From NCBI RefSeq assembly GCF_002210225.1, contig NZ_MWUJ01000004.1:62001-126000 (forward strand): DNA of 64,000 bases. Direction: 5' to 3'. The DNA is from Geofilum rhodophaeum. GTDB taxonomy: Bacteria > Bacteroidota > Bacteroidia > Bacteroidales > Marinilabiliaceae. The notes under the pieces were generated by a model. That model saw only the letters and a program-made list of their open reading frames with translations, made no database searches and was not told where the DNA came from. Position numbers and translations under genes: made by a program. This document shows, piece by piece, positions 37,337-45,287 of the stretch; position 1 is the first letter of the stretch; each line of letters opens with the position of its first letter.

Positions 37337-38824
37337 ATGCACAGACTATTGATTGTAACCCTGCTGTTATGCAGTCTAAGGGTTTTGGCTCTTCGGGCCG
37401 AAGAGCCGGTGTACGAATTTCGGGGCGTATGGGTGGCTACGGTGACCAACATCGACTGGCCCTCTCAGCGGGAGTTGCCTGTGGAAGAATTGAAAAAAGA
37501 AGCCCTCGAGATCATCGGCTTGCACGACAGTCTGGGTATGAATGCGCTTATCCTGCAGGTGCGCCCGTCGGGCGATGCCATTTACCCCACGCCCCTGGCC
37601 CCCTGGTCGGTTTATCTCACCGGCGAGCAGGGGAAGGCGCCGGAGGGCGACTTCGACCCCCTGCAGTTTTGGATTGACGAATGCCACAAGCGGGGCATGG
37701 AGCTGCACGCCTGGATCAATCCCTTCAGAGCCTCCCTGCACGCCACCGATTCCCTGCACCTGACTCATCCGGCACGCATCCATCCTGAGTGGACCATTAC
37801 CCACAACGGCCGCCTGTATTATGATCCGGGCCAGCCCCAGGTGCACGAGCACCTGCTGCAGGTGCTGACCGACCTGCTGACACGCTACCAGGTGGACGGA
37901 CTGCACATCGACGATTATTTTTATCCCTACCCGGTAACGGGGCAGGTGTTCAACGACTCGGCCAGCTACCTGGCACGACTCGATTTTGAGGAGCCGCTGA
38001 GCATCCACGACTGGCGCCGACAAAACACCGATCGCTTTGTAATGGCCAGTCGTGAGCTGATCAAGGAACTGCGGCCGGACGTCCGTTTTGGCGTGAGTCC
38101 CTTTGGCGTTTGGCGCAACCGGAGCGACGATCCGCGGGGCAGTGATTCCCGCGCAGGCATCACCTCCTACGATCATTTGTACGCCGACGTCATCAAATGG
38201 GCCCGCGAAGGCTGGATCGATTACGTGGCGCCACAAATTTACTGGTCGACCCGCGACGAGGCAGCCAACTACATCAAGCTGGCCGATTGGTGGAATAAAA
38301 ATGTGGAGGGAGCACAGCTGTATATTGGTCACGCCATCTATAAAATAAATGGCACGCAGCGGCACTGGGACCGTCCCACCGAGCTGGCCGACCAGCTGCG
38401 CTATGCACGCAGGCTCGACAAGGTGAGCGGCAGCATCTTTTACAGCCACAATCATTTTTTGCGCGACAACCACAATCTGGCACAACTCCTGAGCGATACG
38501 CTGTATCGCAATCCGGCCCTGGTGCCTCCCCTGGAACGTTTCCGTGAGGTGAACATTCCCCCGCCCTCACCTGTTTCCAATCTGCAACACAAACGAGGCG
38601 TACTCACCTGGGAGCTGCCGGCAGAAGAGGAGCAGGAAAACTTGCGCTTCCTCTTGTTTTTCAGCGACAGGGACAACAGGGAAGAAAGAGTAGTAACACA
38701 AAGCACCTTTTACCGTCTGCCGCCCACTTTGGGGCGCAAGCGACGCTACACCGTGCAGGTTGTGGCAGTAGATGCCCACAACAACATGAGTCCCCGCTCC
38801 GAAACCCTGCGCCTCCGTTTTTAA
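37337..38824 (+). CDS. GHL10/DUF187-type glycoside hydrolase-like protein
   Basis: 495 aa from the ATG at 37337, where a signal peptide starts (MHRLLIVTLLLCSLRVLALR); an ATG at 37292 would bury it. The TIM-barrel domain begins EFRGVWVATVTNIDWPS, with LILQVRPSGDAIYPT, LHAWINPFRAS, the acidic DGLHIDDYFYPYP strand and YVAPQIYWS, all typical of the GHL10 family (PF02638). The C-terminal 90 residues look like a fibronectin-III-type sandwich (LTWELPAEEEQENLRFLLFF). Members of this family are linked to glycans of peptidoglycan or exopolysaccharide, but activity here is not known. Followed 15 bp later by the reductase gene. Confidence 0.88.
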   Translation: MHRLLIVTLLLCSLRVLALRAEEPVYEFRGVWVATVTNIDWPSQRELPVEELKKEALEIIGLHDSLGMNALILQVRPSGDAIYPTPLAPWSVYLTGEQGKAPEGDFDPLQFWIDECHKRGMELHAWINPFRASLHATDSLHLTHPARIHPEWTITHNGRLYYDPGQPQVHEHLLQVLTDLLTRYQVDGLHIDDYFYPYPVTGQVFNDSASYLARLDFEEPLSIHDWRRQNTDRFVMASRELIKELRPDVRFGVSPFGVWRNRSDDPRGSDSRAGITSYDHLYADVIKWAREGWIDYVAPQIYWSTRDEAANYIKLADWWNKNVEGAQLYIGHAIYKINGTQRHWDRPTELADQLRYARRLDKVSGSIFYSHNHFLRDNHNLAQLLSDTLYRNPALVPPLERFREVNIPPPSPVSNLQHKRGVLTWELPAEEEQENLRFLLFFSDRDNREERVVTQSTFYRLPPTLGRKRRYTVQVVAVDAHNNMSPRSETLRLRF

Positions 38825-38839
38825 AACACAGCAAATAAA

Positions 38840-39511
38840 ATGTCACAGCCCGTCCGCAGAAAAAAAGAAGTATTTCCCACTAAAGTCCTGTCCAACACCG
38901 AAATCACCCCCGGCGTTTTTTCCATTGAAGTGGAACGCCTGCACGATTTCATTCCCGGTCAGGTAGTCGCCGCCGCCATCAACACCAGCGACCCCTTACG
39001 CCTCTACAGCATCGCCTCGGGCAAGGAGCAGCCCTTTTTGCGTCTGCTCTACGATGTAAAGCCTGGGGGACTCCTCACCCCTCAGATGGCGCGCCTGCAA
39101 AAGGGCGACACCCTCTACGTCTCCGCCCCCTTCGGTCGCTTCACCAAAGCGCCCGACGATGCCTGGTGGATTGCCACCGGAACGGGTATCGCTCCCTTTT
39201 TGAGCATGGCCGAATCGGGTCAGACCCAGGGCCCCACCCTCCTGCAGGGTGCGCGCTACCTCACTCAATTTTACTATGCCGATTTTTTCAAAACCGCTTT
39301 TGGCGAGCGCTACCTGCGTTTCTGCACCGCCGAAGAGCATCCCGAGGTGATTCATGGCCGACTCACCAACTATCTAAAAGAAAGCGATGCCGTGCAGGCC
39401 GGCAGAAAGTATTACCTTTGCGGCAACGCCAATATGGTGGTAGATGTGCGCGACCTCCTGCTGGAGCGCGGCGTACCCTTCGAAAACATAGTGGCAGAGA
39501 TTTATTTTTAA
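38840..39511 (+). CDS. Ferredoxin-NADP reductase family protein
   Basis: 223-aa FAD- and NAD(P)-binding reductase. The FAD domain shows RLYSIASG; the nucleotide domain has WIATGTGIAPFLSM and the late YLCGNANMVVDV motif, and the chain ends with an aromatic residue (AEIYF) as in bacterial Fpr-type enzymes. It moves electrons between NADPH and ferredoxin or flavodoxin in the cytosol. It is 13 bp upstream of rlmN, a radical-SAM enzyme that needs a reductant, so the pairing may be functional. Slightly shorter than the usual 250 aa. Confidence 0.88.
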   Translation: MSQPVRRKKEVFPTKVLSNTEITPGVFSIEVERLHDFIPGQVVAAAINTSDPLRLYSIASGKEQPFLRLLYDVKPGGLLTPQMARLQKGDTLYVSAPFGRFTKAPDDAWWIATGTGIAPFLSMAESGQTQGPTLLQGARYLTQFYYADFFKTAFGERYLRFCTAEEHPEVIHGRLTNYLKESDAVQAGRKYYLCGNANMVVDVRDLLLERGVPFENIVAEIYF

Positions 39512-39524
39512 AAAAGAGGCAGAG

Positions 39525-40571
39525 ATGGAACAGAAGGAAGTGCTTTTCGGAAAAACCCTGGACGAATTGAAGGTGGTGGTGAAAGAAATGGGACTGCCCG
39601 GCTTCAGCGCCGGTCAGATTGCCGACTGGTTGTATAAGAAAAAAGCCGGCAGCATTGAAGAGATGAGCAACCTCTCCAAAAAAGCCCGTGCCCAACTCAG
39701 CGAACGCTTCGACATGGGCCTCACCCCCTCCTCCAAAGTACAGACCTCTGCCGACGGCACCAAAAAGTACCTCTTCCCCGCCCACAAAAACCTCTTTGTC
39801 GAGGCCGCCTACATTCCCGAAGAAGACCGCAAAACCCTTTGTGTATCTTCCCAGGTGGGCTGTAAAATGGGCTGCTTGTTTTGCATGACCGGCAAACAGG
39901 GTTTTCAAAGTCAGCTTACTGCCGGCGAAATCATCAACCAGGTGCGGAGCATTGACGAAAGCGACCTGTTGACCAACGTGGTGTATATGGGCATGGGCGA
40001 GCCCATGGACAACATCGAAGAAGTGCTTAAAAGTCTCCAAATCCTCACCAGCGACTGGGGCTTTGCCTGGAGTCCACGCCGCATCAACGTCTCCACCATT
40101 GGGGTGGTGCCCGCCATGCGGCGCTTCATCGAAGAAAGCGAAGCCCACCTGGCCATCAGCATGCACTCTCCCTTTGATGAGGAGCGCAAAAAACTGATGC
40201 CCATTCAACAGGTTTACACCATTGAGCAAGTCATTGAGACCTTGCGCGACTACGATTTTGGTCGCCAGCGCCGCATATCCTTCGAGTACATCATGTTCGA
40301 CGGCATCAACGATACCGCGGCCCATGTAAAGGGCATCAGCAAGTTGCTGAACGGACTCCGTTGCCGCATCAACCTCATCAAATTCCATCCCATACCCGAC
40401 TCGCCCCTGCGGGGCACCCCGCACGAGCGCATGGTCTGGTTCAGCGAACAGCTCAACAAAAAGGGCCTGGTCACCACCATTCGTCGCTCCAGGGGGGAGG
40501 ACATCTACGCCGCCTGCGGACTCCTTTCTACCAAGACTTTGGTGAAGAAGGACGAGCAACAGGACTACTAA
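39525..40571 (+). CDS. rlmN: 23S rRNA/tRNA adenine-C2 methyltransferase RlmN
   Basis: 348-aa radical-SAM enzyme that methylates A2503 of 23S rRNA and A37 of some tRNAs. The SAM cluster motif CxxxCxxC is present as CKMGCLFC, then GMGEPMDN, the substrate-side VVYMGMGE and RRINVSTIGVVPAMR segments, LAISMHSPFDEERKKLMP, and the conserved Cys near the C-terminus in DIYAACGLL that takes the methyl group through a thiol intermediate. The length is normal. It overlaps no neighbour and is followed 21 bp later by a pseudouridine synthase gene, which suggests a small RNA-modification operon. Confidence 0.96.
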   Translation: MEQKEVLFGKTLDELKVVVKEMGLPGFSAGQIADWLYKKKAGSIEEMSNLSKKARAQLSERFDMGLTPSSKVQTSADGTKKYLFPAHKNLFVEAAYIPEEDRKTLCVSSQVGCKMGCLFCMTGKQGFQSQLTAGEIINQVRSIDESDLLTNVVYMGMGEPMDNIEEVLKSLQILTSDWGFAWSPRRINVSTIGVVPAMRRFIEESEAHLAISMHSPFDEERKKLMPIQQVYTIEQVIETLRDYDFGRQRRISFEYIMFDGINDTAAHVKGISKLLNGLRCRINLIKFHPIPDSPLRGTPHERMVWFSEQLNKKGLVTTIRRSRGEDIYAACGLLSTKTLVKKDEQQDY

Positions 40572-40592
40572 AACGTCCACCAAGCCTGCTTA

Positions 40593-41276
40593 ATGAAAGC
40601 CCACAACCCCTGCAACATTGTGTTTGAAGATGCACATTTGGTGGTCATCGACAAACCGGCGGGACTCCTGACCATTGCCACCGAGCACGAGAAGACCCTC
40701 ACGGCCTATCATGCCCTGAGCATGCACGTTAAAAAGGCCCATCGCGCCAACAAAATCTTTATTGTACACCGGCTCGACCGCGACACCTCGGGCCTGCTGG
40801 TCTTTGCCAAAAGCGCCCAGGTTCAGCGCTTGCTGCAGGACCAATGGGACACCATGGTAAGTGAGCGCAGCTATGTGGCGGTGGTAGAGGGACAGTTGCA
40901 AAAACCCGAAGACACCATCGTCTCTTATCTGCACGAAAACAAAGCTTTCGTAGTGTATTCGAACCAGGACCCCAAAGGCGGCAAAAAGGCCATCACCCAC
41001 TACAAGGTGTTGCGCTCCCTGGGCCCCTACAGCATGCTCGAAGTCCACCTCGAAACCGGTCGGAAAAACCAAATACGCGTGCACCTGCAAAGCATCGGCC
41101 ACCCCATTGTCAACGACAAAAAATACGGCGCCAGGACCAATCCCTTTGGTCGACTGGGCCTTCATGCCCAGGCCCTTTCCTTTACCCATCCCATCACCCG
41201 GGAAACGCTTCATTTCAAAGCCCGCACCCCCAAAAAGTTCCAACTGCTCTTCTGCAAGGGACACCAGAAGTCGTAA
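40593..41276 (+). CDS. RluA-family RNA pseudouridine synthase
   Basis: 227 aa. The catalytic HRLDRDTSG motif is intact with Asp62 as the nucleophile; VVIDKPAGLL near the N-terminus and LETGRKNQIRVHL near the C-terminus complete the family signature. No S4 RNA-binding domain, so it belongs to the short RluA/TruC-like group. Target RNA (23S rRNA or tRNA) cannot be told from the sequence. Third or fourth gene in the run with the reductase and rlmN. Confidence 0.92.
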   Translation: MKAHNPCNIVFEDAHLVVIDKPAGLLTIATEHEKTLTAYHALSMHVKKAHRANKIFIVHRLDRDTSGLLVFAKSAQVQRLLQDQWDTMVSERSYVAVVEGQLQKPEDTIVSYLHENKAFVVYSNQDPKGGKKAITHYKVLRSLGPYSMLEVHLETGRKNQIRVHLQSIGHPIVNDKKYGARTNPFGRLGLHAQALSFTHPITRETLHFKARTPKKFQLLFCKGHQKS

Positions 41277-41336
41277 AAACAATTACAGACACCACGAATC
41301 AATCTTATTGAAACAAGATTTTCATGTCTTGATTAA

Positions 41337-41606
41337 CACAGTTTTGTTTTTGTTGAGACCGACGACGAAGGTATTCTCAGTAAGGTACAAGCTTATTTCA
41401 CCACACTCCAAAGCAAGAATATTGATTGGTGGGACACAATCTCCGACCAGGAAAAAGAAGCAGAAAGCTTTGAAGCCAGGGTCGAAAGACTTATTAATAG
41501 ACTAAAAACACAAAAACGCCTTTGCCCGCCTTCCGGCAAACAGAAAAATCTGAGACGCTGTGTTATCGCGCCCCAGACTTCTTTAGTCTATCAAATCAAA
41601 GATTGA
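41337..41606 (+). pseudogene. Possible remnant of an antitoxin gene
   Basis: In the 320-bp gap after the pseudouridine synthase gene, the frame that follows a TAA at 41334-41336 reads FVFVETDDEGILSKVQAYF and then DWWDTISDQEKEAESFE. This acidic DDE/DWWD-type pattern is reminiscent of small antitoxins paired with RelE/ParE toxins. There is no start codon, the N-terminus is missing and no toxin gene follows; the frame runs 11 bp into the convergent barrel gene. Weak. Confidence 0.25.
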
Positions 41607-42453
41607 AGCGCAGCCCGATGGACAACTCTATCCGGCCGAGCCCCTCATACCTGTCCTCCTCGAGCTCGACAAGCTGTTGCTGATAGCCGTCATCTATTGT
41701 GAATGAAGTCAGCACGCCGCTTAAGGCAGAAAGCTGCAGACCCAGGGCCAGCTTTTCAGACAAGGCAAAATCATACCCCAAATCAACAACAAAACCCAAG
41801 GTGCTTCCGGTCACCTCTCTTCTGTAAGAGTCCTCATGACGGGCACGGTATCCCAAGTAACCAATGGAGTAACAGGCATAAAAGGCATCTGCGTAATCTC
41901 TGTCGTAATAACGAAAAGCAAAGGTGGGACCCACAAAGAAAATATTCAACTCAGTAGTTAACTGGGTTTGCCCGCCACCCGCCATATAAACATCAGCACT
42001 GTTCTTTGATTCAAAAAAGCCACCTTTCAAACCAGCCCCAAACATCTCGTTAAAATAATACTGCACATCACCACTGAACTGGGAACCCGATTTTAATCCA
42101 CGTAGGAAGGACCTCTCTGCGGAAGACACCCCTTCAATAATTTTGGCAGTCTGGTAGCCGAAACCGCCATTCAAGGCGAGGCGAAGACTGGAGTGCAACT
42201 TTTCCTCTTCAGGAACAAGCGCAAGAACACCAGACTCTTCATAAAACCCCTTTTCCCATACAGTCACCTGCTCTATAGGCATAAGCGTCTTTTGCGCCTT
42301 ACCGGCCTGCAACATGGTAAAGTACAAATAATCCCGCTGAACCTTGGTGATTCGAACATTCAAAGAGTCTCCCTCCGAAGTAAGCAGCAAGTCCTGACTC
42401 CTCGCAGTCGTGCCAAACATCAACACCACTGCCAAAAACAAAAATACTCTCAT
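41596..42453 (-). CDS. Outer-membrane beta-barrel protein of unknown role
   Basis: 285 aa with signal peptide (cleaved near TARSQ). Residues 20-75 form a small domain (LLTSEGDSLNVRITKVQRDYLYF) of the kind seen in Bacteroidota proteins that start with a short SH3-like stretch; the rest alternates amphipathic strands (LGFVVDLGYDFALSEKLALG, RIELSIGLRF) and ends in Asn-Leu. Its start overlaps the stop of the upstream lipoprotein gene by 4 bp (ATGA type), so the two are translationally coupled and probably act together at the outer membrane. Confidence 0.65.
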   Translation of the reverse strand: MRVFLFLAVVLMFGTTARSQDLLLTSEGDSLNVRITKVQRDYLYFTMLQAGKAQKTLMPIEQVTVWEKGFYEESGVLALVPEEEKLHSSLRLALNGGFGYQTAKIIEGVSSAERSFLRGLKSGSQFSGDVQYYFNEMFGAGLKGGFFESKNSADVYMAGGGQTQLTTELNIFFVGPTFAFRYYDRDYADAFYACYSIGYLGYRARHEDSYRREVTGSTLGFVVDLGYDFALSEKLALGLQLSALSGVLTSFTIDDGYQQQLVELEEDRYEGLGRIELSIGLRFNL

Positions 42454-42806
42454 TGATTTTTGGTTTTATAAATGTTTGCACTTATCCGATGGCAAGTACT
42501 GCCCAAAGCACTCGGCAACCGGTGCCTGGTCAGCTTCAGCACATTGCCACCAGCCTTTCGGGCTTCCAGCATCGCCTCTTCCAGCACTTTTTCATAGCTA
42601 CAGTTTGTCGTGAAGCCGGTATCGCCGACCTTGACTTCTCCCAGGTATTCGGCGTCCTGGGGGACTGTCTCGTTCAGGCCCAACACGATGACTTGTTCAC
42701 GAAAATCAAGGGGAGCATAAGCGGTGACCAGACTGCTGGCCACTCTAGGATTGCAGGCCACCAGCAGAAGGGCGGCACCCGCAAGCAAATAGAAGCATTT
42801 TTTCAT
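42450..42806 (-). CDS. Small lipoprotein coupled to the barrel protein
   Basis: 118 aa with a lipobox (LLLVAC, Cys18). The mature part contains PQDAEYLGEVKVGDTGFTTN and a helix EKVLEEAMLEARKAGGNVLK, a layout resembling small periplasmic alpha/beta (YjfN/RcsF-like) domains; two cysteines (Cys69 and Cys104) might form a disulfide. No named family recognised with certainty. First of a two-gene operon. Confidence 0.6.
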   Translation of the reverse strand: MKKCFYLLAGAALLLVACNPRVASSLVTAYAPLDFREQVIVLGLNETVPQDAEYLGEVKVGDTGFTTNCSYEKVLEEAMLEARKAGGNVLKLTRHRLPSALGSTCHRISANIYKTKNQ

Positions 42807-42840
42807 TTGGGTTGTTAAGATGTAAACAATGGACGCAAAA

Positions 42841-42874
42841 TATAAAAAAGTCCCGATGCCTGAACATCGGGACT
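42841..42874 (-). terminator. Intrinsic terminator of the beta-glucan operon
   Basis: A 10-bp perfect stem (42874-42865 with 42858-42849, AGTCCCGATG/CATCGGGACT), 6-nt loop, then a T-run on the minus strand. It follows the GH16 gene stop at 42903. Confidence 0.88.
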
Positions 42875-42902
42875 GAAATAAAATACAAGATTAAATAACG
42901 CA

Positions 42903-43730
42903 CTACAGATTCCCACGGTTGTACACCCTCACGTAGTCGACTACCATAGTGGCGGGACAGATGTCCTCGGCAATGCCATGAGCTCCGCCCCAGTTGCCAC
43001 CAACAGCCACATTCATCAGCAAATGAAAGCGTTGATCGAAGGGCCATTCGGCAGCACCTTGTCCACTGTTCTCAAAAGTAAAGACCTTGGTCTCATCAAT
43101 AAAGAAGTCGATGCGATCGGGGTACCACTCGATGCCGTACACAAAAAACTCCGTCTCACTGGTCGGCATCCAAACGCCTGCCCCTACATCGGTCCCAATG
43201 GAATGGTTAAAGGCCCCGGTGTGCACGGTGGTGAAGATTGAGTCGGGTTCAAAGCCCACATGCTCCATAATATCGATTTCCCCACTGTGGGGCCACCCAC
43301 CATAGGCATTGTCGCTGGGCAACATCCAAATGGCCGGCCAAATGCCGCGGCCTCCGGGGACTTTAGCACGCACCTCCACCCTGCCGTACAACCAATCGCC
43401 CTTGCCCTTGGTAATTAAACGGGCCGAGGTGTAGTCAAAACCCTTGTAGCGCTCCTTGTGTGCAGTGATGTTTAAAAAGCCCCCCGACACCCAGGCATTG
43501 CTGTCGCGCTGCGCCGTATAACACTGTAATTCCCTGTTGCCCCAGCCGTAGGCGTTGCCGAGGGTATCGTACGACCAGCGACTGGAATCGGGTAAGCCCT
43601 CATACTCAAACTCGTCGCTCCAAACCAGGGCCCACTCCTGACGCGACGAACAGCCGGTCAGCAAAAAGAGGCCCATCAACACCAACAGCCAGGCCCTGGA
43701 AGCAAGCACTCCCCATCTATCGATCCGCAT
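42903..43730 (-). CDS. GH16 beta-glucanase lipoprotein (laminarinase-like)
   Basis: 275 aa from the ATG at 43730; this start gives a signal ending in a lipobox (LLTGC). Single GH16 domain with the catalytic HSGEIDIMEHVG motif (two Glu and one Asp), LVWSDEFEYEGLPDSSRW at the N-terminus, GGRGIWPAIWMLP, and the closing MVVDYVRVY strand, as in beta-1,3-glucanases. No accessory module, unlike the second GH16 at 53.3 kb. Last gene of the susC-susD-PKD-GH16 operon; an RNA hairpin lies in the 65-bp gap before it. Likely acts on oligosaccharides at the outer membrane. Confidence 0.93.
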   Translation of the reverse strand: MRIDRWGVLASRAWLLVLMGLFLLTGCSSRQEWALVWSDEFEYEGLPDSSRWSYDTLGNAYGWGNRELQCYTAQRDSNAWVSGGFLNITAHKERYKGFDYTSARLITKGKGDWLYGRVEVRAKVPGGRGIWPAIWMLPSDNAYGGWPHSGEIDIMEHVGFEPDSIFTTVHTGAFNHSIGTDVGAGVWMPTSETEFFVYGIEWYPDRIDFFIDETKVFTFENSGQGAAEWPFDQRFHLLMNVAVGGNWGGAHGIAEDICPATMVVDYVRVYNRGNL

Positions 43731-43749
43731 ACTTACAAAGTTTAAAAGA

Positions 43750-43777
43750 GGACCGACAACCAGCAGGTTGCCGGTCC
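43750..43777 (-). other. Intercistronic hairpin between PKD lipoprotein and GH16
   Basis: On the minus strand a 12-bp stem with one G-U pair (43777-43766 with 43761-43750), 4-nt loop, followed by CTCTTTTAAAC. It looks like a weak terminator or an mRNA-stabilising hairpin, and would lower GH16 expression relative to susC/susD or protect the upstream message. Confidence 0.55.
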
Positions 43778-43795
43778 CCCCAGGTTCCAATCTAA

Positions 43796-45250
43796 CTATT
43801 CACTAAAACTAAAATCATCGAAGAAGAATACCCCGCCACCACTGTGGCCTTCCATACCAAACTGAATCACAATCTTATCGTAATCCTCACGATCGGCAAC
43901 GTGACTGAAGTCAAAGGTCAGTTCCAGCCACTTGTCCTTTTCCAAATCAGCCATCACGATTTCAGTCTGGGTAGACCAGGCATTACCGCCCAGGTCGCTG
44001 TTCTGCAACTTTACGGCAACGGCAGGCTGCAATTTGGTGTTGGTAACGTGAGTGCCGGCAACGCTGTATTCGGTGGTATAATCGTTGTACGAAGGAATAA
44101 ACACCTTCATGGTAATCTGATTCTGAGAGCTCAGGTCAAATTTATACCCTTCGGCAGCGTAAAAAATGTTGGAGTAAAACTCGCCGGCCTTTTTCTGGTA
44201 CAGGAAGACTTTGGGCGATTCGTTCAAAGGCACTGGCGCAGGATTCTGGTAGCCGGGGATGCTTAGGTCGCCCATGGCATCGAACGCAAAGCCGAGCATA
44301 TCTTCCACATCGGCTTTTTCGAAGTCCTCACTCAAGGGGACCACCTTCAGCGGCACTTCCGGTTTTACATTCAGCTCCTTGGGAATAAAGCGGTACCACC
44401 AGGCATTACCGGGCTCAGATGCACTCAATACTTTAAGATACATCTCAGTTTCATTCAAAGACAGGATCTCATAAGTGGAACTGCCGGCAAAGTGCCCCAT
44501 AAAGGCGTTGTCGCTCAAAGTCAGGGTAGAGTCGGTGGTATTGAGACTAAAAGTATAGGCATCCAGCGGCACATAAGCCACATCAAAGTCGCCCGCCGGA
44601 GGCTCCACACTTTGCGAATAACCCAAAGCAGCCAGTCCCGCCAGTCCGCCACCATTGGTATAAACAAAGCCGTTGTTTACCCAGTTCATCTGCACGCCCA
44701 CCTGCTTAAAGGTAAACTCCTGGGTGTAAAGCGAACATTCCAATTTGTCGTTGGGACCAGCTGCCCACCACTGGGGACTGGTCATATCTGCAGCGCCTAC
44801 CCCAAAGTGACCGGAATTGTACTGATCAAAAACCCAGGTTTTTCCATCAGCATTCTCCGCACCACCTGTAAGGGCAGCGTAAAGCGGATGCTCAAGCAGA
44901 CTCAAATCGTCGTTTTCGATGGTCAGCGAAAAGGTTTTGTCTATGGCGCCCGCCTTGGTATACAGCACCATGGTAACGGTATAATTACCTGCAAAAGGAT
45001 ATTCGCCCGTCACCTGATCGCCCTTGCCTTTGGAACCGTTACCAAAATCCCACACAGCTACACCTGTGGCATTAGAGGTATTATTAAAAGTCACCACATT
45101 GGGCCGATCGGCCTGGGGCGTGGTGGTAAAAGTCACCTCCGTTTCCATGGGCTTAGTGCCCAAATCGTAATCGTCCAATTCTTGCGGCTCGCAGGCAAAA
45201 AAGAGCAAAGAGAGTGCCCAGACCGCAGAAGTCCATTTGTATTTTTTCAT
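43796..45250 (-). CDS. Surface glycan-binding lipoprotein with PKD domain
   Basis: 484 aa with a lipobox (LLFFAC, Cys20). Residues about 40-115 are a PKD domain (AVWDFGNGSKGKGDQVTGEY). The middle part (DGKTWVFDQYNSGHFGVGAA) is typical of SusE-position proteins in laminarin loci. The C-terminal 170 residues form a CBM-like jelly roll (LSEDFEKADVEDMLGFAFDA, ITMKVFIPSYNDYTTEYSVA, VFFFDDFSFSE). There is no catalytic motif. The gene sits 37 bp after susD, so it most likely recruits beta-glucan to the cell surface. Confidence 0.85.
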   Translation of the reverse strand: MKKYKWTSAVWALSLLFFACEPQELDDYDLGTKPMETEVTFTTTPQADRPNVVTFNNTSNATGVAVWDFGNGSKGKGDQVTGEYPFAGNYTVTMVLYTKAGAIDKTFSLTIENDDLSLLEHPLYAALTGGAENADGKTWVFDQYNSGHFGVGAADMTSPQWWAAGPNDKLECSLYTQEFTFKQVGVQMNWVNNGFVYTNGGGLAGLAALGYSQSVEPPAGDFDVAYVPLDAYTFSLNTTDSTLTLSDNAFMGHFAGSSTYEILSLNETEMYLKVLSASEPGNAWWYRFIPKELNVKPEVPLKVVPLSEDFEKADVEDMLGFAFDAMGDLSIPGYQNPAPVPLNESPKVFLYQKKAGEFYSNIFYAAEGYKFDLSSQNQITMKVFIPSYNDYTTEYSVAGTHVTNTKLQPAVAVKLQNSDLGGNAWSTQTEIVMADLEKDKWLELTFDFSHVADREDYDKIVIQFGMEGHSGGGVFFFDDFSFSE

Positions 45251-45287
45251 GATTCTTCGTTTTTAAATTATTGACCGTGTCTGCAGC

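Noticed and set aside
39363-40583. Open frame of 406 codons opposite rlmN
   Set aside because: Antisense shadow of a clear rlmN gene.
41521-41540. Stem TTTGCC/GGCAAA after the barrel gene as terminator
   Set aside because: Only six pairs with an eight-base loop, and the T-run is displaced; too weak to call.
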